Below, in pieces: positions 7,885 to 14,655 of a DNA stretch of 28,547 nucleotides. The stretch comes from an uncultured Erysipelotrichaceae bacterium (GTDB lineage Bacteria; Bacillota_I; Bacilli_A; Erysipelotrichales; Coprobacillaceae), in the NCBI GenBank assembly GCA_900538465.1, contig UPXV01000032.1:1-28547 (forward strand), in the 5' to 3' direction. Each line of letters begins with the position of its first letter. Positions within the stretch are counted from its first letter, which is position 1. The notes beneath the pieces are model-generated. The model had not been told where the DNA came from, made no database searches, and was given only the letters and a program-made list of their open reading frames with translations. The position numbers and the translations under genes are program-made.

Positions 7885-8360
7885 TGATTAGTATTATAGT
7901 TGCAATGGATGATGAACAATTAATTGGAAAAAAAGATTCATCTAATGGAATGCCTTGGGTGAATAAAGAAGATTTAAAACATTTTAAAGAAACAACAACA
8001 AACAAAACAATTTTAATGGGATATACAACATATCAAGCGATTGGAAGACCATTACCAAATCGTAAAACCATTGTTGTTAGCTTTGAACCTTTTGATGATG
8101 AACGTGTAGAAGTGAGAACATCTTTAGAAGAAGTGATTCAAGAATATAAAGAAAAAGGAGAAGATTTATATATTTCTGGTGGGGCATCTATTTATAAACA
8201 ATCTTTACCTTTGGCTGATCAATTATTAATTTCAAGAATTCCTGGAACACATATTGGTGAAACTTATTTTCCTGATTTTGATGAATACGGTTTTGAACTT
8301 GTTGAAACGAAACCTTTTGAGACTTTTCAATTACAAACTTATCGTAGAGGTACAAAATGA
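7884..8360 (+). CDS. dfrA: Dihydrofolate reductase
   Basis: This enzyme reduces dihydrofolate, made by ThyA next door, to tetrahydrofolate with NADPH. The 158 residues are standard. It starts with ISIIVAMDDEQLIGKK and has GMPWVNKEDLKHFK with the active-site acid in the EDL segment, a TILMGYTTYQAIGRPLPNRKTIVVS cofactor region (the GRPLP turn), and YISGGASIYKQSLPLADQ for NADPH. The ISRIPG..GETYFPDFD end is typical. It overlaps thyA by one base and plsC by four (ATGA), so all three are in one operon. This is the housekeeping chromosomal type; nothing suggests a resistance cassette. Confidence 0.95.
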   Translation: MISIIVAMDDEQLIGKKDSSNGMPWVNKEDLKHFKETTTNKTILMGYTTYQAIGRPLPNRKTIVVSFEPFDDERVEVRTSLEEVIQEYKEKGEDLYISGGASIYKQSLPLADQLLISRIPGTHIGETYFPDFDEYGFELVETKPFETFQLQTYRRGTK

Positions 8361-9076
8361 AAAGAATTATATTTTTAGTTTGTCGATTAATTTATAGAAT
8401 ACCTGGATGGTTATTAAAGATTCGTTACTATAATAAACATTTAGAGACAACAAGTTTTGAAGAAAGATTTGCTTTTACACAAAAGTTAATATGTAAAGTG
8501 AATGAAAAATCAAGAGTTCGTATTCATTGTTATGGAAAAGAAAATTTACCTAAGGAACAAGGTTATTTGATTGCTCCTAATCATCAAGGATTATTTGATG
8601 CTTTGATTTTATTTGGAACACATGATAAACCATTTAAAGCTATTGTCAAAGAAGAATTAATGGATGTCTTTGTTTTAGGAAAAGTTTTAAAGATGATTGA
8701 GTTTGTTGCGATGGATAGAAGTAATTTAAGAGCTTCTATGAAAATTATTAAAAATGCAACCAAAGAAATGAGTGAAGGAAGAAATTATGTTATTTTTCCT
8801 GAAGGAACAAGATGCCGTAAACAAAATCAAATGTTAGAATTTAAAGGAGGAACCTTTAAATCTGTTATTGATGCAAAAAAACCAATTGTTCCTGTTGCAT
8901 TGATTGATTGTTATAAAGTTTTTGACAACAATACCATTGCACCTGTTGATGCTCAAATTCATTATTTAGAACCAATCTATTATGATGAATATAAAGATAT
9001 GAACAGTACTCAAATTGCCCAATATGTTCAAGCACGCATTGCAAAATGTATAGAAGAAAATGAAAATAAATTCTAA
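8357..9076 (+). CDS. plsC: 1-acyl-sn-glycerol-3-phosphate acyltransferase
   Basis: PlsC adds the second acyl chain to lysophosphatidic acid to form phosphatidic acid at the inner face of the membrane. The 239 residues are typical. The four acyltransferase blocks are visible: N75-H76-Q-G-L-F-D81 (HX4D catalytic pair), the AMDRSN region (about 118-123), F147-P-E-G-T-R152, and KKPIVPVALIDCY. The N-terminal stretch IIFLVCRLIYRIPGWLL is probably membrane associated. The ATG overlaps the dfrA stop as ATGA. A strong terminator begins within its stop codon. The acyl donor (ACP, phosphate or CoA) cannot be told from sequence. Confidence 0.9.
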   Translation: MKRIIFLVCRLIYRIPGWLLKIRYYNKHLETTSFEERFAFTQKLICKVNEKSRVRIHCYGKENLPKEQGYLIAPNHQGLFDALILFGTHDKPFKAIVKEELMDVFVLGKVLKMIEFVAMDRSNLRASMKIIKNATKEMSEGRNYVIFPEGTRCRKQNQMLEFKGGTFKSVIDAKKPIVPVALIDCYKVFDNNTIAPVDAQIHYLEPIYYDEYKDMNSTQIAQYVQARIAKCIEENENKF

Positions 9077-9099
9077 GAAAGACATTTGTCTTTCTTTTT
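9075..9099 (+). terminator. Intrinsic terminator after plsC
   Basis: AAGAAAGAC (9075-9083) pairs with GTCTTTCTT (9088-9096) around a 4-base loop and runs into TTT. The stem begins inside the plsC TAA. It separates the thyA operon from the MFS gene. Confidence 0.85.
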
Positions 9100-9132
9100 C
9101 AATTTTTGAAATTTTCAGTGAATAATGAAAGG

Positions 9133-9149
9133 AACAGTGTTATACTGTT
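9133..9149 (+). promoter_or_regulatory. Extended -10 promoter with overlapping palindrome, MFS gene
   Basis: TGTTATACT (9138-9146) is an extended -10 element (TG, one base, TATACT). The -35 position is a poor match, as is common with extended -10 promoters. The -10 lies inside an inverted repeat: AACAGT (9133-9138), five bases, ACTGTT (9144-9149). A repressor bound there would block RNA polymerase. The palindrome is seen directly; its use as an operator is inference. Confidence 0.6.
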
Positions 9150-9152
9150 TAT

Positions 9153-9200
9153 ATGAACATTCGTCAATTGTTGATGAAAGATATTTTTGTCAAAAAATAA
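9153..9200 (+). CDS. Possible leader peptide (15 residues) upstream of the MFS gene
   Basis: ATG 9153 opens a frame for MNIRQLLMKDIFVKK that stops at TAA 9198-9200, directly before the AAAGGAGG site of the MFS gene. It has no ribosome binding site of its own. Its ATG falls about where transcription from the -10 at 9141-9146 would begin, so it would be read as a leaderless message if at all. A hairpin TTCGTCAA/TTGATGAA (9160-9167 with 9171-9178, one G-U pair) lies within it. It could be chance in AT-rich DNA. Confidence 0.25.
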   Translation: MNIRQLLMKDIFVKK

Positions 9201-9213
9201 AGGAGGAAAGAAA

Positions 9214-10407
9214 GTGGAAAATAAATCTTTGGATATTCGTTATGCTTGTATTCATGGTTTCTATTGGATGATTTGTTGTGCCATGATTGGCTATGCGTCT
9301 GTATTTTTGTTAGATAAAGGATTTGATAATACAACGATTGGTATTGTTTTGTCTATTTCTAATATTTTGGCTGTTTTTGGGCAACCGGCTGTTGCTTCAT
9401 ATATGGACAAAACAACAAAATTATCATTAAGAATGTTAATTTCCTTAATTTTGGTTGTCATTATCGCATTATCATTGCTTTTGTGTTTTATATCCGGAGC
9501 ATCTATTGTTATGGTTGTTTTGACAATTATTGTTTTTACACTCATGTTAACAATGCAACCATTTATTAATTCATTAACATTTGCTTTTGAAAAAAATGGA
9601 ATTCATATTAATTTTGGTTTGGCTAGAGGAATTGGTTCTGTTGCTTATGCAGTTATGTCACTTATCTTAGGAAATGTTGTTGCTATATTTAGTCCAGAAT
9701 TGTTACCATTTTTCTATGTAGGATTATCACTTTGTGCTTTGGTCTTTGTTTATACATTCTATTTACCTGGACATAAAGATGAAATTGTCCACGAAGAAAA
9801 AGATACTGAAGTTCATGATCAATTGTCAATGGGACAATTCATGAAGAAATATAAAACATTTATGTTATTGTTGGTTGCAACTGTTTTGTTATTCTTTGAT
9901 CATTCAGTGATTAATAATTTCTTTATTCAAGTTGTCAATCATATTAATGGGAATACAGCTGATATGGGGAATGCGGTTTTCTTAGCTGCTGTTTTGGAAC
10001 TTCCAACAATGGCTTTATTTACAAAATTCCAACAACGATTAGGATGCAAAAAGATGATGTTAATTTCAGCCATTTTCTTTAGTGTGAAACATGTGTTAAC
10101 ATATTTTGCTGTTAACATGTTTATGATCTATGTTGCACAAGTCATGCAAATGTTAGCTTATGCTGTCTTTATTCCAGCATCTGTTTATTATGTAAGTCAA
10201 TTGGTAGAGGAACATGACATGAATAAAGGACAAGCCTTGATTACTGGTGCTATGACTTTAGCAGGTGTTTTTGCAAGTCTTGCAGGTGGGGTTTTATTAG
10301 ATGCTTTAGGAGTTTCTAAAGTGCTTATGATTGGTGCGATTGTTTCGGTACTTGGAACAATTTGTATGTTTATCAGTGTTGAAGATGTTGATAAAAGAGA
10401 ATCCTAG
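9214..10407 (+). CDS. Major facilitator superfamily transporter
   Basis: This is a membrane carrier of 397 residues with about 12 hydrophobic segments and a charged central loop near residues 185-205 (HKDEIVHEEKDTE), as in the two six-helix halves of MFS proteins. It best resembles the MFS_1-like / LacY-FucP-type sugar and nucleoside importers, but this is by eye. I chose GTG 9214, 7 bases after AGGAGG at 9201-9206; the TTG further upstream would place that site inside the gene. It is convergent with a cytoplasmic GH2 glycosidase, so uptake of a glycoside or oligosaccharide is plausible. Drug export cannot be excluded. The last codons lie inside the shared terminator and encode KRES. Confidence 0.8.
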   Translation: MENKSLDIRYACIHGFYWMICCAMIGYASVFLLDKGFDNTTIGIVLSISNILAVFGQPAVASYMDKTTKLSLRMLISLILVVIIALSLLLCFISGASIVMVVLTIIVFTLMLTMQPFINSLTFAFEKNGIHINFGLARGIGSVAYAVMSLILGNVVAIFSPELLPFFYVGLSLCALVFVYTFYLPGHKDEIVHEEKDTEVHDQLSMGQFMKKYKTFMLLLVATVLLFFDHSVINNFFIQVVNHINGNTADMGNAVFLAAVLELPTMALFTKFQQRLGCKKMMLISAIFFSVKHVLTYFAVNMFMIYVAQVMQMLAYAVFIPASVYYVSQLVEEHDMNKGQALITGAMTLAGVFASLAGGVLLDALGVSKVLMIGAIVSVLGTICMFISVEDVDKRES

Positions 10408-10418
10408 GATTCTCTTTT
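10393..10418. terminator. Bidirectional terminator shared by MFS and GH2 genes
   Basis: AAAAGAGAATCC (10393-10404), TA, and GGATTCTCTTTT (10407-10418) form a perfect 26-base palindrome with an A run on one side and a T run on the other, so it works in both directions. The central CTAG holds the TAG stops of both convergent genes, which overlap by 4 bases. Confidence 0.9.
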
Positions 10419-12164
10419 TAATTTACAAATTTGACGATCATATGTAAGAAGACCATTGACTTCTTCTTCAATATCACTTAATTGCGTATATACGGCTCCA
10501 CACAAACCTTTTTCTATAAGAGGTTCAACAGTTTCTTTAAATAATTTATAATAGGCTAGTGAAAAATCTTCTTGACTTTTAAAGGTCTTATAGCCATAAC
10601 TTTTAGAAATACTGATATGATGGGGAACTTGATAAATATAACCGCCATATTCTGATAAAACAAAAGCTCTTTGATCAGATATCATTTTAGGTTTGTCAAA
10701 ATAATGGTGTTCACTTCTTATATCACCACATTTTTGATCAAACCAACCACTTGCTGAATCAATCAAACGGGCCGGATCTAATTGACGTATTTTATGAGTT
10801 AATTCTTTTGTCTTGAATTGTCCCCAACCTTCATTAAACAATACCCAGGTGCTAATACAAGGAAAATGAGCAAGATGGTCAATTGTCAGTTGACATTCAT
10901 TGATCCACTCTTTACACCCATTTTTATTTTGACGAGCAAATAAATAAGCATGTTTATCTGAAATATGTTTCTTCGTCCAGCTTATCAGTGATGGCATCCA
11001 AGTCACGAACCATGTATGATATTTTTCACCACCATTGACCATATCTTGCCAGACAATCATTCCCAAACGATCACAGTGATAATACCAGCGTGATGGTTCA
11101 ATTTTTATATGTTTACGAATCATGTTGAAACCAAGAGATTTCATTGTTTGAATATCATAAATCATTGCTTCATCACTTGCAGCTGTATATAAACCATCTG
11201 ACCAATAGCCTTGATCCAAAATGCCATTCATAAAAATAGGCTGATGATTTAGACAAATGCGAGGAATATTCTGATTATCATTTTCGATAGTAAATGTACG
11301 CATAGCAAAATAACATTGAACCTCATCATGAGGAATTTTCACATGGAGATGATAAAGATAAGGTGAATCTGGGCTCCATGCCTTGAGTTCTTTTATTTTA
11401 AGTGTCTGTGTAATATGTTTATCTAAGGAAATTATAGAATGAATTTCTTCGTTATTAATTTGTAAAGATAATTCTTTTGTTGGTTGACTTAAATAGATTT
11501 CAACATAGATACATTGATGGTCTAAATCAGTTTGGATCTTAACATCTTGAATATATGTTTCATCAACCCATTCTAACCAAACAGTTTGCCAAATACCACT
11601 TTGTGCAGTGTAATACATACCACCTCTTTTTAGTCGCTGTTTACCAATTGAATGATAAGATGTATCGGAATCATCTTCAACACGAACGGTTAAAATGTTT
11701 TGTTCATCATTAAGATAATCAGTAATATCAATATGAAAAGGTAAATAACCTCCAACATGTTCAAAAATACGATGATGATTGATGTAGATCACAGCCTTTT
11801 GATCGACTGCACCAAAATGTAAAAGACAACGTTTATGAAGTTGTCTTGGCATAGATAAACTTCTTTCATACCAAAGATATTCATGTGGCTGTAATTGTCT
11901 ATTGACTTGGGAAAGACGGGATTCAGGTGAAAAAGGAACGAGAATTTGACCATCAAATTGAGTTGGTCTTTTTTTCAAATGAGTAAATGCATAATTCCAA
12001 TATCCATTTAAAATAGTATAATTTTGACGAATCATTTGAGGTCTTGGATATTCACATAAAATGTGATTGACATCAAGATTTTCTTCCCACTTTGTTTTTA
12101 ATGGAATGAGCATCTCTTTTTCTTGTTTGAATCTAACGGTTTTTAAAGCATCTATAATATTCAT
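10404..12164 (-). CDS. Glycoside hydrolase family 2 protein
   Basis: This is a retaining exo-beta-glycosidase of GH2, 586 residues from ATG 12164, which follows AAGGAG at 7 bases on the minus strand; the 17 residues possible upstream lack support. It has no signal peptide, so it acts in the cytoplasm on imported substrate. An N-terminal sugar-binding jelly roll (YPRPQMIR, LNGYWNYAF, about 35-180) and an immunoglobulin-like middle precede a TIM barrel from about 280. The acid/base is E445 in VLFNEGWGQ and the nucleophile is E505 in VLSEYGGY, so both catalytic residues are present. Galactoside, glucuronide and mannoside specificity cannot be told apart here. The gene ends in the shared terminator with the MFS transporter, its likely partner. 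Confidence 0.85.
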   Translation of the reverse strand: MNIIDALKTVRFKQEKEMLIPLKTKWEENLDVNHILCEYPRPQMIRQNYTILNGYWNYAFTHLKKRPTQFDGQILVPFSPESRLSQVNRQLQPHEYLWYERSLSMPRQLHKRCLLHFGAVDQKAVIYINHHRIFEHVGGYLPFHIDITDYLNDEQNILTVRVEDDSDTSYHSIGKQRLKRGGMYYTAQSGIWQTVWLEWVDETYIQDVKIQTDLDHQCIYVEIYLSQPTKELSLQINNEEIHSIISLDKHITQTLKIKELKAWSPDSPYLYHLHVKIPHDEVQCYFAMRTFTIENDNQNIPRICLNHQPIFMNGILDQGYWSDGLYTAASDEAMIYDIQTMKSLGFNMIRKHIKIEPSRWYYHCDRLGMIVWQDMVNGGEKYHTWFVTWMPSLISWTKKHISDKHAYLFARQNKNGCKEWINECQLTIDHLAHFPCISTWVLFNEGWGQFKTKELTHKIRQLDPARLIDSASGWFDQKCGDIRSEHHYFDKPKMISDQRAFVLSEYGGYIYQVPHHISISKSYGYKTFKSQEDFSLAYYKLFKETVEPLIEKGLCGAVYTQLSDIEEEVNGLLTYDRQICKLKRES

Positions 12165-12206
12165 AGTTGGTCTCCTTTGCCTTAAAAGAAATAAATCTAT
12201 GATTTT

Positions 12207-12222
12207 ATTATACAACAGTTGT
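12207..12222 (-). promoter_or_regulatory. Probable GH2 promoter -10 with adjoining palindrome
   Basis: On the minus strand TATAAT (complement of 12207-12212) lies about 43 bases before ATG 12164. I see no strong -35 at normal spacing. An 11-base palindrome, ACAACaGTTGT, touches the -10 at 12212-12222. It contains AACAGT, the half-site also found in the palindrome on the MFS promoter. Confidence 0.45.
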
Positions 12223-12433
12223 TAGAAAAGAAAAGCAAAGCTAATGATTAGTCAAAGTTTATTATCTTGTGAGATAATAAAAACTTAAGAAATATTCAAA
12301 TATTAAAATTTAATCTCTTGAAATTTATTTTTCAATAAATAAAAAAATATTGATGAATTCAGTAATTTTTTCACAAACCATGTCATATAGAGCAAAATAT
12401 GTGAAAATGACTGTATTTTTTCATCAAAATATC

Positions 12434-12462
12434 TTGCCATATAAACGCTTTCAAGATATAAT
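12434..12462 (+). promoter_or_regulatory. Strong promoter of the flavin lipoprotein gene
   Basis: TTGCCA (12434-12439, 5 of 6 matches) and TATAAT (12457-12462, 6 of 6) are 17 bases apart, the best sigma-A promoter I found in the window. Transcription should begin near 12469, giving a leader of about 30 bases with AAGGAG at 12490-12495. Confidence 0.85.
12439..12454 (+). promoter_or_regulatory. cre-like site (CcpA) within the promoter spacer
   Basis: ATATAAACGCTTTCAA matches the CcpA consensus WTGNAARCGNWWWCAW at 15 of 16 positions; the G of TG is A here. It lies exactly between the -35 and -10 elements, where CcpA binding is expected to repress. The match is seen in sequence; that this organism uses CcpA here is inference. 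Confidence 0.55.
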
Positions 12463-12500
12463 GATTATAGTTCAAAAAGATATATGGGAAGGAGAATTTT

Positions 12501-13436
12501 ATGAACAAATTAGTTAAAGTTTTAGCTGCCTCAGCTTTAGTTGCAACTGCATTAGTTGGTTGTGGTAAAAAAGATGAAGGTGGAGCTGCTGCAAATGATG
12601 GAGCAAAATATGCAAAAGCAGGTTTAGGAGTTGTGACTTCAATGGGTCATTCTGATGCAAAAGAAGTTAACACTACATTTGCTGGTATTGGATTAGATAA
12701 AGAAGGAAAAATCCAATGGATCAAAATCGATGTTGCTCAAGGAACACCTGGAAACAAAGATGCTGAAAGAACTCAAACAAAATTAGAAAGAAAAGATGAC
12801 TATGCAATGAAAGGTGCTTCTGGTATCGGTAAAGAATGGTACGAACAAATTGCTGCGTTTGAAGAACAATGTAAAGGTAAAACACCTGAAGAAGTTGCTA
12901 AGTTTGCTGTAAATGAAGAAGGAAAAGCTACTGATGCTGATGTTAAAGCTGGATGTACAATGGCTATTACTGATTTCCAAAAAGCTGTAGAAGCTGCTTC
13001 TAAAAATGCACAAGCTGTAGAAGCTAATGATTTAGGTTTAGCTGCTGTTATGGCATATGAAAAAGATTATGGTGGAAATGAAAACACTTATTTATCAACA
13101 ACTATGGCTTTAGTTGCTAAAGATGGAGATAAAATTGTATGGGCTGACTTAGATGTTGCTAAAATCAAAAATGACGGTTCTAGTTTAAAAACTAAGACTG
13201 AATTAAAAGGTGATTACAACATGAAACAAGCTTCTGGAATCCAAAAAGAATGGTTTGAACAAATGGCTGCTTATGAAGGTTGGGTAAAAGGTAAAACTTT
13301 AAAAGATTTAACTGATATCGCAACTGGAAAAACTGCTGAAGGTTCACCTGCTGCTAAAGAAGGAAGCGATTTAGCTGCTGGATGTACAATGGCAATTAAT
13401 GAATTCAATGCTGCAATTGAAAAAGCAATGAAATAA
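12501..13436 (+). CDS. PplA-like lipoprotein with two FMN-binding repeats
   Basis: This is a surface lipoprotein of 311 residues. The signal peptide MNKLVKVLAA... ends in a lipobox LVG-C21, followed by a short Gly/Ala/Lys linker. Two homologous repeats follow, about 38-168 and 175-310. They share KIxW, a DY.MK.ASGI.KEW.EQ segment (100-116 and 238-254), a KGKT turn, and AGCTMAI at 150-156 and 293-299. By comparison with PplA-type proteins, T153 and T296 are the probable sites where FMN is covalently attached. Such proteins carry electrons outside the membrane, as in Listeria flavin-based extracellular electron transfer. The neighbouring apbE encodes the attaching enzyme. Codon use is like that of pfkA and pyk here (GCT, GGT, AAC), which suggests high expression. 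The final acceptor is unknown. Confidence 0.85.
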   Translation: MNKLVKVLAASALVATALVGCGKKDEGGAAANDGAKYAKAGLGVVTSMGHSDAKEVNTTFAGIGLDKEGKIQWIKIDVAQGTPGNKDAERTQTKLERKDDYAMKGASGIGKEWYEQIAAFEEQCKGKTPEEVAKFAVNEEGKATDADVKAGCTMAITDFQKAVEAASKNAQAVEANDLGLAAVMAYEKDYGGNENTYLSTTMALVAKDGDKIVWADLDVAKIKNDGSSLKTKTELKGDYNMKQASGIQKEWFEQMAAYEGWVKGKTLKDLTDIATGKTAEGSPAAKEGSDLAAGCTMAINEFNAAIEKAMK

Positions 13437-13452
13437 AAAAATTGAACGAACG

Positions 13453-13483
13453 AAAAACTATGAAGAAATTCATAGTTTTTTTT
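13453..13483 (+). terminator. Intrinsic terminator after the flavin lipoprotein
   Basis: AAAAACTATGAA (13453-13464) pairs with TTCATAGTTTTT (13469-13480) around GAAA, followed by three more T. A GAAA tetraloop and eight T in all make it strong. It separates lipoprotein expression from apbE, so the two probably differ in amount. Confidence 0.9.
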
Positions 13484-13495
13484 GATGTTTATTGG

Positions 13496-13501
13496 TATAA
13501 T
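13496..13501 (+). promoter_or_regulatory. -10 element close to the apbE start
   Basis: TATAAT lies only 11 bases before ATG 13513, so transcription would begin at about 13508. No clear -35 is seen; that position falls in the T run of the preceding terminator. The resulting leader would be nearly absent. Confidence 0.5.
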
Positions 13502-13512
13502 AAAAAACGGTG

Positions 13513-14640
13513 ATGAAATTGAAAAAAATAGTAAAATTATTATTAGTAGGCTCATTTATATTTTTGAGTGGATGTCAAAAACAATATAAGTTGTATTCAA
13601 AGAATTTTATGGGTCCTTTTGATACAGTCACAACTTATATGAGTTATGCTGAAAGTCAGGATGAATTTGACAAACAAGGTGAGTACATAGAAGAACAATT
13701 AAATTATTATGATCATTTATTTGATAAATACACAAGCTATGATGATATGAATAATATCAAAACAATTAATGAAAATGCTGGTGTAAAACCAGTTAAAGTT
13801 GATCAACCGATTATTGATTTATTAGATTTAAGTATTCAAAGAAATAAAGAAATATCAAATAAAGTCAATATTGCCTTTGGAAGTGTGATTGATATTTGGC
13901 ATGATTATCGTGAAATGGCTGAAAGTGATGGAGGCGTTGGAAAGGTTCCTACTGATGCAGAACTAAAAAAAGCGAATAAACATACAAATATTGAAAGCAT
14001 AAAGATTGATAAAAAACAACAAACAGTGTATATTGATGATGAATTTGTTTCAATAGATGTTGGTGCAACAGCTAAAGGTTATGCAATTGAATTGATTAAA
14101 CAAAGTTTGATTGATAAAGGTGTTGATAATTTTCTTTTAAGTGGTGGTGGAAATGTCGCAAGCCATGGAACAAGGAAAATAAAAAAAGAGGGTAATTTTT
14201 ATTTAGATGATTGCCAAGAAAAATTCTGTGTTGGAATTGAATCTCCTAAAGATGGAAACTTTTCTCATAAAGAAGGAGATGAGGATTCTGAAAATGAAGC
14301 TGTTTTGGTTGTTCAAGGTGAATCTATTGTGACAAGTGGAGATTATCAAAGATTTTATAAAGATATTCATGGTGTGAGATATCATCATTTAATTGATCCT
14401 GATACTTTGTATCCAGCTGTTCATTTTAGAAGTGTAAGTATTATTACTAAAGATAGTGGATTGGCTGATTTCTTGAGTTCAACAGTTTTCTTAATGCCTT
14501 ATGAGGATGGGCTTAAACTTGTGAATTCATTGGATGGAGTGGAAGCTATTTGGCTATTAGATGATGGGAAAATAAGAATGTCTAGTGGTTTAAAGGATAA
14601 TGATAATCTTTATGTTATTGATAAAATAAGATTAAAATAG
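13513..14640 (+). CDS. apbE: ApbE-type FAD:protein FMN transferase (lipoprotein)
   Basis: This enzyme takes FMN from FAD and attaches it to threonine of extracytoplasmic flavoproteins. It has 375 residues from ATG 13513, with a lipobox LSG-C21. Family blocks in order are GPFDTVTTYMSY, AFGSVIDIWHDY, SIDVGATAKGYAIELIK, FLLSGGGNVASHG, IVTSGDYQRFY, YHHLIDPDTLYPA and GLADFLSSTVF. The last one gives the Mg site; the usual ADxLST is ADFLSS, so Ser replaces Thr, and DPxTG reads DPDTL. An acidic insert (EGDEDSENE) precedes the TSGDY block. The start is uncertain: GTG 13510, ATG 13513 and TTG 13519 are all possible, and GGTGAT at 13509-13514 is the only ribosome-binding match and best suits TTG 13519. 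Its likely target is the upstream lipoprotein. Confidence 0.9.
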   Translation: MKLKKIVKLLLVGSFIFLSGCQKQYKLYSKNFMGPFDTVTTYMSYAESQDEFDKQGEYIEEQLNYYDHLFDKYTSYDDMNNIKTINENAGVKPVKVDQPIIDLLDLSIQRNKEISNKVNIAFGSVIDIWHDYREMAESDGGVGKVPTDAELKKANKHTNIESIKIDKKQQTVYIDDEFVSIDVGATAKGYAIELIKQSLIDKGVDNFLLSGGGNVASHGTRKIKKEGNFYLDDCQEKFCVGIESPKDGNFSHKEGDEDSENEAVLVVQGESIVTSGDYQRFYKDIHGVRYHHLIDPDTLYPAVHFRSVSIITKDSGLADFLSSTVFLMPYEDGLKLVNSLDGVEAIWLLDDGKIRMSSGLKDNDNLYVIDKIRLK

Positions 14641-14655
14641 GAGGATTGAAGGAAT

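Larger units (their letters stand above)
12165..12500. other. Divergent intergenic region between GH2 and the flavin lipoprotein
   Basis: This 336-base AT-rich region carries both promoters and no gene. Reading from the GH2 side: a minus-strand TATAAT (complement of 12207-12212), a palindrome ACAACaGTTGT (12212-12222), a hairpin of TTTATTATCT (12258-12267) with AGATAATAAA (12272-12281), a long-gap inverted repeat TTTTCACA (12368-12375) / TGTGAAAA (12400-12407), then the plus-strand promoter with its cre-like site (12434-12462). The 12258 hairpin has no T run in either direction, so it is more likely an operator or RNA structure than a terminator. Confidence 0.6.

Noticed and set aside
7884..8360. 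Acquired trimethoprim-resistance dihydrofolate reductase
   Set aside because: Located in the housekeeping thyA operon with neighbour-like composition and no mobile element nearby.
12783..13013. Minus-strand 76-codon frame inside the flavin lipoprotein
   Set aside because: Phe/Ser-rich translation typical of the reverse of Lys/Glu-rich coding sequence, with no ribosome binding site.
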